This document shows positions 34,571-44,783 of a stretch of DNA of 64,000 bases, in pieces (position 1 is the stretch's first letter; each line of letters opens with the position of its first letter). The position numbers and the translations under genes were made by a program. Source of the stretch: Chloroherpeton thalassium ATCC 35110. Lineage in GTDB: Bacteria; Bacteroidota; Chlorobiia; Chlorobiales; Chloroherpetonaceae. The notes beneath the pieces were generated by a model that was not told the origin of the DNA, made no database searches, and saw only the letters and a program-made list of their open reading frames with translations. The stretch lies in NCBI RefSeq assembly GCF_000020525.1, contig NC_011026.1, positions 2,896,001-2,960,000 of the forward strand, written 5' to 3'.

Positions 34571-36594
34571 TTCATGCTGTCCTTTACAATGCTTAAAAGT
34601 TGATCGGATTTTAAATCGTCTATTTTGAAATAGTCTGCGCTGAGCATGGCCGAAATTTTGGACGCCAGCCCGAACGAGACCAGCCCGGCCTCTTCCGTAT
34701 CCACCACGATGAAACGGATGCGCGCTTCCTCCGCCATTTTTCGCGCCACCGCATAAACTTCGTCCATCGGCTTTTGATTGCCGAGCGCAAAATTGGCCTT
34801 GCCGTCCGAGATGATAATCATGATGGGGCGGGCTGTCGGCTCTTTGAGCAGATAGTTTTTACAAAGCTCGTAGCCTTTGACAAGTCCGGCGGAAAACGGC
34901 GTGCGACCGCCGACGGGCATGTCTTTCAAAAGTTTTCCTGCAACTTCCACCGACGAGGTGATGGGCAAATTTACCCAAGCTTCTTTTTTGCGAAACGAGA
35001 CCATCGCCACCTTGTCGCGCTTTTGATACGCATCGAGCAAGAGCGACATGACCGCGCCTTTCGAGGCCGCCATGCGCCCGCGAGCGCCCATCGATCCGCT
35101 GGCGTCGACAACGAACAGCAGCAAATTGCCGACGCGCTTTTCGCGGATTTTCTCGTGAATATCGCTTTCGTGCAGGGCGACGGCCATGCCGTTCGGATTG
35201 TCGCGGTGTCGCTGGTGCGGCGCGGCGGCGCGAAGCGTGGCATCGAGCGCGATGTCGTCATTGCTGCGCTTCGAGGTGCTACGAATGTAGCGGCCTTGCT
35301 TCTGCGAAACCTTTGACCGCGACCGCCGACCCGAACCGCGCCGCTTGTTGCGATCCTTCGGCGTGGAAAATTTCTTCACTTTGAAGGTTGCGCCGATGTC
35401 GAAAATTTGCTCCAAAACTTGTTCATGCGCTTCCTCCGGCGAGCGCTCGTCGTCCTCGTTTTTCTCGTCCGGCGAGTCCTGCTCTTCTTGGTTGTTGCCC
35501 TGCTGTTCTTGCTGCGGCTGCTCGCGTTCTTCGCCCTCACCTTCGGGCTGATTTTGCGCTTCGGGTTGCGGCTGTTCTTGTTGACGGTTTTCCTCCGGTT
35601 CGGGCTGCTCTTGTTCTTGTTGCTCCGGTTCGTCCTGCTCTTCCGGCTGAGGCGGTTCGGGCGGCGGGGGCGGAATGGGGTCGCGCCGGCGATGCGACAA
35701 CGCAAACGGCGCAACAATTTTGATGTCCTCCACACCGACTTCAAGCTGCGAACGATAAGCCGCGTGCGCCCGAGCGGCGTGCTCAATCACCAAATCCGCG
35801 CGATGTCCGGCCACGTTATTTTCGCGGCAAAGCTCCGAGATGAACGAGCGCAAATGCGGCGGCATTTTCACTTCGGTGAAAAGCTTTTTGGCTTTGGCTA
35901 TTTTTTGCGCCAGTCGATCGTTTTCGGCTTGATAGCTTTCGATAAATACGATCGGGTCCGAGTCGAAAGCTTCGCGGCGCAAAATGAGATCCACGCGATG
36001 TTCGGGGTCGCGCTCGGACTGAACTTCTACGCAAAGTCCGAACCGATCGAGAAGCTGCGGGCGAAGCTCGCCTTCTTCCGGGTTCATTGTCCCGACCAAA
36101 ATAAATTCCGACGGATGCTTGAACGACATGCCTTCGCGCTCAATGTGATTTTCACCCGAAGCCGCCGCATCCAAAACGACATCCACGATGTGGTCGTCCA
36201 ACAAATTCACCTCGTCGACATACAAAATGCCGTGATGCGCTTTGGCGAGCAATCCGGGCTGAAACACCCGGTGCCCTTCTCTGATGGTCAAATTAAAATC
36301 GATGCCGCCGACCACGCAATCCTCCGTTGCGTTGAGCGGCAAGGTGACCACCGACGGGCGATGCTTTTCAACAATTTGGCTTTTTGTGCCGTCGTGCAAT
36401 TCGGCCATCGGCTGCGATTCGACTTCGGGCAAAAGCGCGCTCAACGCCCGCACCGCAGTCGACTTCGCCGTGCCTTTTTCCCCGCGAATGACCACGCCGC
36501 CGACCTTTGGATTCACGGCATTTAAAATCAGGCAAAGCTTTAAGTCCGCCTGCCCAATTATGGCTGAAAACGGAAACAAGTGTTTGTGCATCAT
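34567..36594 (-). CDS. chlD: ChlD/BchD-type chelatase subunit (AAA+ plus VWA)
   Basis: 675 residues. The N-terminal AAA+ domain keeps Walker A (GEKGTAKST, 38-46) and Walker B ([10 protein letters not shown]). A Pro/Gln/Glu-rich linker (about 305-390) follows. The C-terminal VWA domain carries the MIDAS motif VDASGSMG (Asp497) and [11 protein letters not shown]. ChlD couples the ChlI motor ring to the large chelatase subunit. It starts 6 bases after the upstream TonB receptor gene and overlaps chlI by 4 bases, so outer-membrane receptor and chelatase subunits are made from one message. Confidence 0.92.
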   Translation of the reverse strand: MMHKHLFPFSAIIGQADLKLCLILNAVNPKVGGVVIRGEKGTAKSTAVRALSALLPEVESQPMAELHDGTKSQIVEKHRPSVVTLPLNATEDCVVGGIDFNLTIREGHRVFQPGLLAKAHHGILYVDEVNLLDDHIVDVVLDAAASGENHIEREGMSFKHPSEFILVGTMNPEEGELRPQLLDRFGLCVEVQSERDPEHRVDLILRREAFDSDPIVFIESYQAENDRLAQKIAKAKKLFTEVKMPPHLRSFISELCRENNVAGHRADLVIEHAARAHAAYRSQLEVGVEDIKIVAPFALSHRRRDPIPPPPPEPPQPEEQDEPEQQEQEQPEPEENRQQEQPQPEAQNQPEGEGEEREQPQQEQQGNNQEEQDSPDEKNEDDERSPEEAHEQVLEQIFDIGATFKVKKFSTPKDRNKRRGSGRRSRSKVSQKQGRYIRSTSKRSNDDIALDATLRAAAPHQRHRDNPNGMAVALHESDIHEKIREKRVGNLLLFVVDASGSMGARGRMAASKGAVMSLLLDAYQKRDKVAMVSFRKKEAWVNLPITSSVEVAGKLLKDMPVGGRTPFSAGLVKGYELCKNYLLKEPTARPIMIIISDGKANFALGNQKPMDEVYAVARKMAEEARIRFIVVDTEEAGLVSFGLASKISAMLSADYFKIDDLKSDQLLSIVKDSMK

Positions 36595-36600
36595 TTCTTT

Positions 36601-38337
36601 CTAAAACTGATAATTCATTCCGAAAACCCATTCCAAGGGCGGCGCGTCGTAGCCATCACCATAGCGATACGATTTGTCAAAAAGGTTATCGACATCAATG
36701 AAAAGCCGCACCGCGCCAAGCCGATAGTCAGCCCTGAAATTCGCAATCCAATAGGCATCTAAGGATTTTGAATTGTCGGAACGCGTGTAGGTTTTGGAAT
36801 CGTACTTTAGGCTGACTGTCATGGAAAGTCGCTCAATCGGATAGAGCATCACATCGGCTGTGATGCGATGAAACGGCTTGGCCGGAAGCCAATAGCCGGT
36901 TTCGTCATTTTGAGCGTGCAAATACATGTAGGCCGGACTCAGCGAGACCTGCGCCAAAGGTTGCCAAAAAACAGACGTCTCGACGCCCTGATAAGTCACC
37001 TTTCCAAAATTCTCATACATGCCCCAATCGTCGCTTTGCCACACATACGTGATGCGATCGGTGATTTTGCTATAAAATCCCGAAATCGAATAGCTGAACG
37101 TTTTTGCCGGCTTCACCTGAAAGCTCACACTCAAATTCGTGGCTTTTTCCAGCTTGAGATTCGGATTGGGCTTGGTCACAGAAGTTTCGTTGTAGCGCTG
37201 CTTGAAGGTCGGCATGTTGTTGGTTTGATTGACCGAGCCGTCCAAACTGAACATTTTCGAGAATTGATAAATCGCTTTCAATTCAGGATTAAAAGCGTTT
37301 GGAAAGGCCGTGTAGAAATTTGCGCGCGCGCCAAGCGAGAGCTGAAGCGGAAAGTTTTCAAACCGAATTGACTTTGAAAAAAAAGCCCAAGTTCGCGTCT
37401 CCGCTTGCTTGTCGAATTGCGTGCCCGAAGCTTCTTCCCATTCCACGCCAGCGCCGAAGGTGAAAAGGCCAAGCTTCGGCAAATTTGCGGGAAGCATGAA
37501 TTTTTGGCCAATTTGTGTTGAGCGAAGCTGATTGTAAAGGTCGCGGTCGGAATCGCGATTTTCGGTTTCCGACCAACTGATGTAAGTCCGGCTTTTGAGT
37601 TCGGAAATATCCGCGCTGAAAAGTCCCGACGCCGACTGATAATCGTTCCGAGAGTTCGGCGTGCGGCTTTCCGGCAATCCTCGCGAGCCATTGGCTTGGT
37701 CGATAAAATCAGCCGCCAAACCGAACGAAAGCGACTCCTTCGGATGAAACGCCGTCTTAGCACCCAATTGCCATTGCGTCTTGTCGGAGTTTTCCACAAA
37801 CCCGTCCTCCGCCTCGTAACTGGCCGTCAGCGCTGCGCCCATTTCTTCGTACTGACCTTGAAGATTTAACTCGACATTTTTATGCTCGAAACGTCCATAA
37901 AAACTTTCCAAGTTGCCGTTGAATCGGCTGATTTTTTTCGAGGTAATCAGAATGACGCCGCCGCTGGTGTTGTCGCCATAAATCGCCCCGCCCTTGCTTT
38001 TGTGAATCTCGATGGATTCAACCGCGCCGAGCGAAATCATGTCCCATTTCACGCCGCCGGCGCTGGATGTCGGGTCGTTGATGGGACGGTCGTCCATGAA
38101 AACCATCACGTTCGAGGAGCCACGAATCGAGATGTAGGAATCCGTGGCTTTTAGTCCCGGAACGCGATTTAGCACATCTTGGATTTTCATCACATTCATC
38201 GCGGCGATTTCTTTCGCAGTAATCAGAATGCGGTCGCTTGCCTCTTGCGCCCAAAGCTCGGGCATCAACCCAAGGCAAACGCAAATGCCGAAGCACGCCC
38301 GCAGCACTTGTCGCTGATAATTGAAAAACTTCCTCAT
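36601..38337 (-). CDS. TonB-dependent outer-membrane receptor (BtuB-like)
   Basis: 578 residues from ATG 38337, which begins with the signal MRKFFNYQRQVLRACFGICV and overlaps the cobN stop by 4 bases (ATGA). The plug domain has ILITAKEIAAMNVMKIQDVLNRVPGL-type sequence, SYISIRGSSNVMVFMDDRP and GAIYGDNTSGGVILITSKK. A 22-strand barrel ending in aromatic YQF follows. The length is close to E. coli BtuB (about 614). Being sandwiched between cobN and chlD it probably imports the ring or metal complex that the chelatase uses. Corrinoid is favoured by the riboswitch upstream, but heme or a metallophore is possible. Confidence 0.88.
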   Translation of the reverse strand: MRKFFNYQRQVLRACFGICVCLGLMPELWAQEASDRILITAKEIAAMNVMKIQDVLNRVPGLKATDSYISIRGSSNVMVFMDDRPINDPTSSAGGVKWDMISLGAVESIEIHKSKGGAIYGDNTSGGVILITSKKISRFNGNLESFYGRFEHKNVELNLQGQYEEMGAALTASYEAEDGFVENSDKTQWQLGAKTAFHPKESLSFGLAADFIDQANGSRGLPESRTPNSRNDYQSASGLFSADISELKSRTYISWSETENRDSDRDLYNQLRSTQIGQKFMLPANLPKLGLFTFGAGVEWEEASGTQFDKQAETRTWAFFSKSIRFENFPLQLSLGARANFYTAFPNAFNPELKAIYQFSKMFSLDGSVNQTNNMPTFKQRYNETSVTKPNPNLKLEKATNLSVSFQVKPAKTFSYSISGFYSKITDRITYVWQSDDWGMYENFGKVTYQGVETSVFWQPLAQVSLSPAYMYLHAQNDETGYWLPAKPFHRITADVMLYPIERLSMTVSLKYDSKTYTRSDNSKSLDAYWIANFRADYRLGAVRLFIDVDNLFDKSYRYGDGYDAPPLEWVFGMNYQF

Positions 38338-41300
38338 TCGGTTAAATCCTCGATCTTTCCTTCCGTTTCCAAATATTCTTCGCGCAAACTTTGCGTCATT
38401 TCCTCGCTCGCGTTCCACATCCCGCGACTGATGGCTTCCAAAAGTTTGTCCAAAATATTTTGATGCGCGTAAGGATTCACCTCCTGCATCCATTTTTTCA
38501 TTTCGGGATCGAGGGCGTATTTTTTTGCGACGCGCTCATACATCCAATCGTCGACGACTTCGGCGGTGGCATCCCAACCCAGAATGACATCCATCATTTT
38601 GGAAATGTCGCCAGCGCCTTTGTAACCGTGACGCTTCAGCCCGTCGAGCCATTTTGGGTTGAGCAAGCGAGCACGGAAAATGTGCTTCGCTTCTTCTTCG
38701 GTGGTGCGAACTTGCACGCGCTTCGGGTCGGAGCTATCGCCCATAAACGAGAACGGCTTTTCGCCGCGAACAACCTTCGAGGCAACAATCAGGCCACCAT
38801 AATAATTATAGTAATCTGTACAAGAGAACATGTCGTACTCGCGCGAATCCTCATTTTTCACCGTCACATCCATTCGAGAAAGAACGGTTTTAAACGTCTT
38901 CGGCTTTTGCTTGCCGTAGCTGCCTTTGCCGTAAGCGTGTGCGGAATAGCGAATGTAGTTCGCCGCCAAATCGTCCTGCGTTTTCCAATTTTTGGATTCG
39001 ATGAGCTCCTCAACGCCCGCGCCGTAAGTGCCCGGCGGACAGCCAAACACACGGAACGTGGCTTCGCGCATGGCGTCCTCTTCGCTCATGCCGTCCTGTT
39101 TGTAGGTTTCGTAGTCCGCCCAAACGTTTCGGCGCAACATGTTTATTTCGGGGGGTTCGTTTAGCGCCGAAACCATTTGAACGGCGTCGTCAATACGCTC
39201 AACCAAAAGCGGAAAGGCGTCGCGGAAAAAGCCCGAGATTCTCGGGACCACATCCAAACGCGGCCATTTTAGCTCATCAGCCGGAATGATTTCCAAGCCT
39301 TTCACATAGCCGCTGCCTTCCTGCCAAACCGGCCTGATGCCCATCAAATACAGAATTTCCGCAAGGTCGTCACCTTTGGAGCGCATGGTTGCGCCGCCAA
39401 ATAAAATGATGCCGATGCTTTCGGGATATTTGCCCGTTTCGTCTAAATATCGTTGAACGAGCGCGTCGCCGAGCCGCTGCCCGACTTCCCAAGCGCCCGG
39501 ACTGGGAATTTTGTTCGGATCGACAGAATAGAAATTTCGTCCGGTTGGTAAAATGTCGGCTTGCCCACGCGTCGGTGCGCCGGAGGGCCCGGGCTGGACA
39601 AATTGCCCATCAAAGGCGCGAAGGCTCGCCGTCATTTCGTCCGTCGTTTTTTGAATGTTTGGCACAATGCTTTCACAAATGAAATCCAGCGCGCGCTCCA
39701 CCGACGGCGTGATGATGCTGCCAAATTTTTCGCTCGCGGCGGAAATCGCTTCAGGATGAAAATCACGGTTTTCCAAAAACGACATGATTTCCAGCGCGCT
39801 GTCGTGTGCCTCACGAATCAGTTCGCCGCCGGTTTTGCGATGTCCGTTTCCGCCCGAAATAGCATTTTCGGAAGATGAATTGCCGGAAGTTGAACTGGCG
39901 AAAATGGCCTTGCCTTTATTTTCCAAAAGCACATCGTAGTTGTAGCCTTGCGCTTCGAGCAGCGCCTCGCGCAGCGACGGAATGCTGCCATTGCTGATGC
40001 GCGTCATTTGCACGAGCAGCTGGCTGAGCTGCTCGCCTTCGGGCGCCTGGCCGAAAGTGTGCAAGCCATCGGAAATCATGGTGTCGGACATGTCGTCCAA
40101 GTACGCATGAAGCTTTTCAAGAAACGCATCGAAATCGGCGAGAGCGGCGTCTTTCGTGATTTCAAGGTCTTTGTCCAAGTCGGCCTCTTCGGCGGCCTCC
40201 CAAATCATCGGGCGCAGAATTTCCAGTTTGCCCGGGTCGCCGGATTTGGCGTCGGCGTAATCGCGCAGCAAGTTTTCCACTTTGGCCATGTCTTCGTACA
40301 AATCCGCGTTGGTGAAAACCGGCGTCAAGTGGTCGATGATGCAACAGTACGACCGGCGTTTGGCCTGCGTGCCTTCGCTCGGGTCGTTGATGATGTAGGG
40401 ATAAATGTTCGGCAAATCCATGATGGATAAATCCGGGAAGCACTTTTCGCTAAGCCCCAGCGCTTTGCCGGGCAGCCATTCGAGCGAGCCGTGCTTGCCG
40501 ACGTGCATCACGGCGTCGGCTTGGAAGACATCACGAATCCATCGGTAATAAGCCAAATAGTGATGCGGCGGCGGAATGTCGGGGTCGTGCAAAAGCTGAT
40601 CCATGCGTTCCAATTTTCCGCGCGACGGCTGAATCGTGATAAAAATATTACCGTTGATGAGTCCGGGAAAAAGCAATTTCCCATCATGGACGAACAAATC
40701 GCCGGGCATGTCGCCCCAGCTTTTCACCATTTTTTCTTGAACCGCTTCGGGCAGCGCGTTGTGCCAAGGCATGTATTGCGAAGCCGTGGCAGCAGCGGCA
40801 GCTCGCTCAGCCATTTTATCCGGCGGCAGCCAGCGGCGGTCGCAGGTCATTTTTTCCAAAAGCTCGTGGGCGAGGTCGTCGCCTTTTTCATAGGTTTTCT
40901 CCACCTTGTAGCCTTCCGCTTGCAAATTTTCCAACAGCTTATTCACGCTTTGAAAACTGTCCAGCCCGACCGCGCAGCCGATTCTATCGTTGCGCGGCGG
41001 GTTGTGGTGAAAGACAATCGCAAGGCGCTTTTCCGAATTGGGTTTATGGCGAAGCATCGCCCATTTTTTAGCCAGCGAAACCAATTTTTCGATGCGTCCC
41101 GAAATGGGCATGTATTTGGTGAGCATCGCGCCGGTGACGGGATCGACCTCGTTTTCCTCGCGCGTGCCAACGGGAATGGTAATCAGCGCGCCGTCAAATT
41201 CTGGTTGCGCCGCCGCAAACGAAACTTCCATTGTGCTCATGCCTTGCACGCTGTTTTTCCAAACTTCATAAGGCTGATTGGTAATCATGGCTTGCAAAAC

Positions 41301-42161
41301 CGGCACATCGAGGCTCGGATACACATCCTTATAAGCCGGATAATTGAGCGTGAGCGAGAAGATTTGCGGATTGATTAAAACATCGATTCGCGATTTGCCG
41401 TCGGGCGTTTTGAAAAACATATCGCTGACCGCATCCGCACCTTTGTTTCCGCGCGCCATGTCTTTGTAGCGAATGTGAAATATCGGCAATGCGTTTGCGC
41501 CTTGTTTTTCAATTTCCCGAATCAACACGTCGAAATGCACCAAGTTGTTATTCACCCAATAGTTTTGGTTAAACCAAAGCCCAATGGTTGGTTTTGCGGG
41601 GTCAATGCGCGAGTTCAGATAACCGTCGAAATCCTCAAAATCGGAAAACTCCGGGTGGTAAATGCCCTCATGCGGCAAATGTTTCGGCGCTGCGCACGGG
41701 TGCGTTCCTTGTGCGAGCATGTTATAAAGATAGCCGACCAAATGCTGGAAATTCCAACTGCCACCATGACTGAGATATTGATTGATTTGGTCGCCGTGTT
41801 CGGTGCCAAAAGTGTTTGCATATTTTTGCGCCAATGCAATGCCTTCCTCATCGCCGCCGCTCGTATGAATATGCACAACCGGCATACACTGGCCGTCGCT
41901 TAATCGCGCATCCATGAGCTCGGCCAGCGCGTCAAATGCCGGACACGAGCGCTTGCCACCATGCAACGCAATGATCATCACATCACTTTGCATGGCTTTT
42001 TCGGCAAATGCTTGCTTGCGCGCGTCATCAAAAAGTTGGGTTTGCGTTCGGGCAAACACGCTAACATTTCCGCCGTTTTGCTTAAAGAGCTGCACGCCCG
42101 CGCTTAGCGACGGAATTTCCATGCCCGTGGCGCTGTAATAGCAAAGATTAAAGGTGTTCAT
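38334..42161 (-). CDS. cobN: CobN-type cobaltochelatase large subunit
   Basis: 1275 residues, the expected length. It keeps the CobN hallmark AVMHVGKHGSLEWLPGK (His557), DLPNIYPYIINDPSEG, AKRRSYCCIIDHLTP and the C-terminal RARLLNPKWLDGLKRHGYKGA and YDMFSCTDYYNYYGG segments. CobN holds the corrin ring while the ATPase subunits drive Co2+ insertion. Many organisms that lack CobS and CobT pair CobN with ChlI and ChlD, as found here. It begins within the last codons of the radical SAM gene (14-base overlap) and overlaps the receptor gene by 4 bases. Mg chelatase BchH is less likely given the GKHG motif and the context. Confidence 0.9.
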   Translation of the reverse strand: MNTFNLCYYSATGMEIPSLSAGVQLFKQNGGNVSVFARTQTQLFDDARKQAFAEKAMQSDVMIIALHGGKRSCPAFDALAELMDARLSDGQCMPVVHIHTSGGDEEGIALAQKYANTFGTEHGDQINQYLSHGGSWNFQHLVGYLYNMLAQGTHPCAAPKHLPHEGIYHPEFSDFEDFDGYLNSRIDPAKPTIGLWFNQNYWVNNNLVHFDVLIREIEKQGANALPIFHIRYKDMARGNKGADAVSDMFFKTPDGKSRIDVLINPQIFSLTLNYPAYKDVYPSLDVPVLQAMITNQPYEVWKNSVQGMSTMEVSFAAAQPEFDGALITIPVGTREENEVDPVTGAMLTKYMPISGRIEKLVSLAKKWAMLRHKPNSEKRLAIVFHHNPPRNDRIGCAVGLDSFQSVNKLLENLQAEGYKVEKTYEKGDDLAHELLEKMTCDRRWLPPDKMAERAAAAATASQYMPWHNALPEAVQEKMVKSWGDMPGDLFVHDGKLLFPGLINGNIFITIQPSRGKLERMDQLLHDPDIPPPHHYLAYYRWIRDVFQADAVMHVGKHGSLEWLPGKALGLSEKCFPDLSIMDLPNIYPYIINDPSEGTQAKRRSYCCIIDHLTPVFTNADLYEDMAKVENLLRDYADAKSGDPGKLEILRPMIWEAAEEADLDKDLEITKDAALADFDAFLEKLHAYLDDMSDTMISDGLHTFGQAPEGEQLSQLLVQMTRISNGSIPSLREALLEAQGYNYDVLLENKGKAIFASSTSGNSSSENAISGGNGHRKTGGELIREAHDSALEIMSFLENRDFHPEAISAASEKFGSIITPSVERALDFICESIVPNIQKTTDEMTASLRAFDGQFVQPGPSGAPTRGQADILPTGRNFYSVDPNKIPSPGAWEVGQRLGDALVQRYLDETGKYPESIGIILFGGATMRSKGDDLAEILYLMGIRPVWQEGSGYVKGLEIIPADELKWPRLDVVPRISGFFRDAFPLLVERIDDAVQMVSALNEPPEINMLRRNVWADYETYKQDGMSEEDAMREATFRVFGCPPGTYGAGVEELIESKNWKTQDDLAANYIRYSAHAYGKGSYGKQKPKTFKTVLSRMDVTVKNEDSREYDMFSCTDYYNYYGGLIVASKVVRGEKPFSFMGDSSDPKRVQVRTTEEEAKHIFRARLLNPKWLDGLKRHGYKGAGDISKMMDVILGWDATAEVVDDWMYERVAKKYALDPEMKKWMQEVNPYAHQNILDKLLEAISRGMWNASEEMTQSLREEYLETEGKIEDLTE

Positions 42162-43209
42162 AATGTAGAGCGTTTTTTAAATTCACGGATTTTGCCAGCG
42201 TGCGAAGCATGACGCACAGCAGCGTTCGTGCTGACGGTTCGTTGTAATACAAGCGCGAGGGACAGTCGCCCGGGCAGCGGCCTTCAAGTGGACAGCCCAT
42301 GCAATCGCTCAAGGCAATTCTTTCTTTTCCCAGTTTATCTAACCGGCTTGAATCCGGCGCATCGAGCGTGCCGAGCGAAAAATCGGGATCGCCGAATGTT
42401 TGCGTGCATGGATAGAGTTCTCCGCTTGGCGAAACGGCCAGGCTTTCGCCGGAGCACGCCTCGCAAAATGGCTGAGACGAACTTCGATTCATGGCCTTCG
42501 CCAGCGTGTCCCACTCACGAAAATGAATCGGAACACTTCGCACGGAATTCACAAACTGCAATCGCTTGAGCAAACCTTGCAGCGCGTGCTCGAGCTCCTC
42601 TGGGCTTGGCAAGTCAATTGTATCATTTTTCAACGCGCCGCCTTTTCGCACCAGCATGTCCAACCCAATGCCACGCGCGTTTGGAAAAGCGCCCAAAACG
42701 AACGGCAATTCTTTCAGTTTATTCACATTGCGATTCGAAACCACCGCCGTGACATTGAACGGAATGCCCTCTTCCCGCAATAATTTCATGCCTTGAAAAG
42801 TTTGCGCGCTTCGTCCGCGAATGGATTCTTGCACATCTGGCACGCCGTCCAAGCTGATCCCTATTTTTACTCGATGCGTTCTCAGCTGTCCCAAAAAGGC
42901 TCGGCTCAGTAGCGTGCCATTGGTCTGCAACGAGATGGTCGATTCCGGGGAAACGGCTCGCGTTTTTTTGATAATCTCAAGCACTAAATCTTGCTCAAGC
43001 GTTGGCTCGCCGCCGGTGAGCTGCACATGAAACGCTTTGCCAGAAGAAGCTGCCAAACGCAAGGCTTTTTCAGCAATTTCCAAACTCATCGGACGCCTTG
43101 ACTTATACTTCGCATCACCTCGCTCGTAGCAGTACGCGCAAGTCAAATTGCAATCGCCCGTTACCATGAGCATTACATTTCTCGGCTTAAAAATTGAATC
43201 GATTTGCAT
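42148..43209 (-). CDS. Radical SAM protein with SPASM-type C-terminus
   Basis: About 353 residues from ATG 43209, preceded by GAGGAG at 9 bases. The frame is open to 43341, which would add 44 residues and leave only 7 bases to the upstream gene. The radical SAM cluster motif is CNLTCAYC, followed by the GGEP motif (QLTGGEPTLEQD) and ISLDG. The C-terminal region has CEACSGESLAVSPSGELYPC and CMGCPLEGRCPGDCPS, enough cysteines for auxiliary Fe-S clusters as in SPASM enzymes. Those usually modify peptides or mature enzymes, but no precursor peptide is visible here. The overlap with cobN suggests action on the same tetrapyrrole system or its protein partner. Confidence 0.88.
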   Translation of the reverse strand: MQIDSIFKPRNVMLMVTGDCNLTCAYCYERGDAKYKSRRPMSLEIAEKALRLAASSGKAFHVQLTGGEPTLEQDLVLEIIKKTRAVSPESTISLQTNGTLLSRAFLGQLRTHRVKIGISLDGVPDVQESIRGRSAQTFQGMKLLREEGIPFNVTAVVSNRNVNKLKELPFVLGAFPNARGIGLDMLVRKGGALKNDTIDLPSPEELEHALQGLLKRLQFVNSVRSVPIHFREWDTLAKAMNRSSSQPFCEACSGESLAVSPSGELYPCTQTFGDPDFSLGTLDAPDSSRLDKLGKERIALSDCMGCPLEGRCPGDCPSRLYYNEPSARTLLCVMLRTLAKSVNLKNALHYEHL

Positions 43210-43348
43210 CTGTTTCTTCTCCTCTACATTGTATTTGCAAAAACCTTTTTCACATAAGCGCTTGCGATATGACGCTTTTTCTGAACGCGTATTCTTAATG
43301 GAATGCCATTGTGTGTTTCTGCTATGGTTAGGCGCTATCATCTTTTTA

Positions 43349-44569
43349 TCAATCCAGCTTTCGGTAATAGACCAGCTTGTGCTCCGGCAAGAGTTCGGGA
43401 TGAAAAATCTTGATTAAATCAGCCAGCACAACTTGCGGCTCCATCATGCCCGTTTCCCAAAATCGATTGCGCCCGTTGTTGAACGCCGACGCATTATTAT
43501 TATAGACTTGCCCGGTTTGAACCGATTTGAAAATCCCGTATCGCTTATCCTGTCCCAGCAATTCTGAAATTTTCCTAACGTCCCACTGCGGATTCACCCA
43601 ATAGTCTGCCTTAATTCCCTTCTGAATGGCGACTTCCAAACTGACGACATTTTCCTCGTACTCGTTTTTTGGCTCCAAAATGTAATTGGCGCCCGCATCC
43701 AGCAGAAATTGCACGAACCATGCGCTCGAGCCGTGCGTTGTCCACGCGCCTTTTCGATTGTGCCCAACAATGACGCCCGGCTTTTGAGCAACAGCATCGG
43801 CTACGCGTTGATAATTGAGGTATTGGGTTTTGACGCTGTCGAAGTAGGCTTGCGCAATGGCTTCCTTTTGAAAAAATGCGCCGATAAACTTTATCCATTC
43901 AAGCACGCCAAGCGGCTGGGCTTCCAAATGCGCACAAATCAGGCCGGGCGTAATGCCAAACTGGTGAATCTTTTCTTGCATGTCGAAATCGCTACCCGAC
44001 CCATAAATAAAGGCGACATCGGGTCTGGTTTCGACCAGCGTTTCCATATTCATATTTTGGCTGTCTCCCAGCGCTGCCATTTCTCCCGCATCCAACATCT
44101 CGTGAATGCGCTCATTTCCCACGCGCATTTTTCCCGAGACGCCAACAACGGCGTCAAAATGTCCCAAAAGCGCCACCAACGAGACATGAAAACCGCTTGC
44201 ACAAGTGACCGTTCGAACCGGAATTGAAACCAATTCATCGTAGTCGTAACCTTTGGGAACAGGCTGCCCTTTCGGCACCAAAAGATAGGTGAACCACAAC
44301 CCGCGCTTTCGTCCGACCGGCTTTTTGATTTCCAGCAATCGGCAGCCGTTTCTCAAACGGGTGATGCTAAACCGCTCGGCGAACTCAATTTTCACCTCGC
44401 CTTTTTGCGGAAGCTCAAGTGGCTGCGCCAAAAGATTTGCAGGGAAAAACGCCAGCACGCCACCTATCAGAAAAAAGCATCGCGGCGTTTTAAGCCTATT
44501 TTTTAGCGTTATGAAAAACGAAATTAGATTAGCCAACATCGTGCATCTTAAAATTGACAAGCCCAACAT
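43349..44569 (-). CDS. Periplasmic binding protein of the BtuF/FecB type (second copy)
   Basis: 406 residues. A signal (FFLIGGVLAFFPANLLAQ) precedes a class III binding-protein fold: SIPVRTVTCASGFHVSLVALLGHFDAVVGVSG, ETLVETRPDVAFIYG, LEAQPLGVLEWIKFIGAFF. Starts at 44569 or 44539 are both possible and neither has a clear ribosome site. It is homologous to the binding protein at 49.8-51.0 kb, but no permease or ATPase is beside it, so it probably feeds the same BtuCD-type pair with a different ligand form. It ends 7 bases before the longest radical SAM frame. Confidence 0.85.
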   Translation of the reverse strand: MLGLSILRCTMLANLISFFITLKNRLKTPRCFFLIGGVLAFFPANLLAQPLELPQKGEVKIEFAERFSITRLRNGCRLLEIKKPVGRKRGLWFTYLLVPKGQPVPKGYDYDELVSIPVRTVTCASGFHVSLVALLGHFDAVVGVSGKMRVGNERIHEMLDAGEMAALGDSQNMNMETLVETRPDVAFIYGSGSDFDMQEKIHQFGITPGLICAHLEAQPLGVLEWIKFIGAFFQKEAIAQAYFDSVKTQYLNYQRVADAVAQKPGVIVGHNRKGAWTTHGSSAWFVQFLLDAGANYILEPKNEYEENVVSLEVAIQKGIKADYWVNPQWDVRKISELLGQDKRYGIFKSVQTGQVYNNNASAFNNGRNRFWETGMMEPQVVLADLIKIFHPELLPEHKLVYYRKLD

Positions 44570-44783
44570 GATTTAGCATAAACCCTTTTATAAGAATCAG
44601 TTATTTGAATCTTTAGCCAGTATTTCTTGCAGGCATCGAATCATTATCATCAGTTCCATAATTGTATTCATTTTGACCGGCGACACTTGCGCTACCTGAA
44701 CAAAACGCGCTCAGGATAGCGCAAAATGGCGCGGCGATGTTTTTCGAGTCGTCCCTTGAAACACAACAGTTAAACATCAACTC

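Noticed and set aside
35407-36525. Plus-strand open frame of about 370 codons opposite chlD
   Set aside because: Antisense of the chlD AAA+ domain and low-complexity linker. The Leu/Phe-rich start mirrors the Glu/Gln codons.
33533-42161. Assignment of the chelatase genes as Mg chelatase bchH/bchD/bchI for bacteriochlorophyll
   Set aside because: The large subunits follow CobN-type motifs, no bacteriochlorophyll genes are adjacent, and the locus is headed by a cobalamin riboswitch and importer. Shared use of ChlI/ChlD with a BchH elsewhere remains possible.
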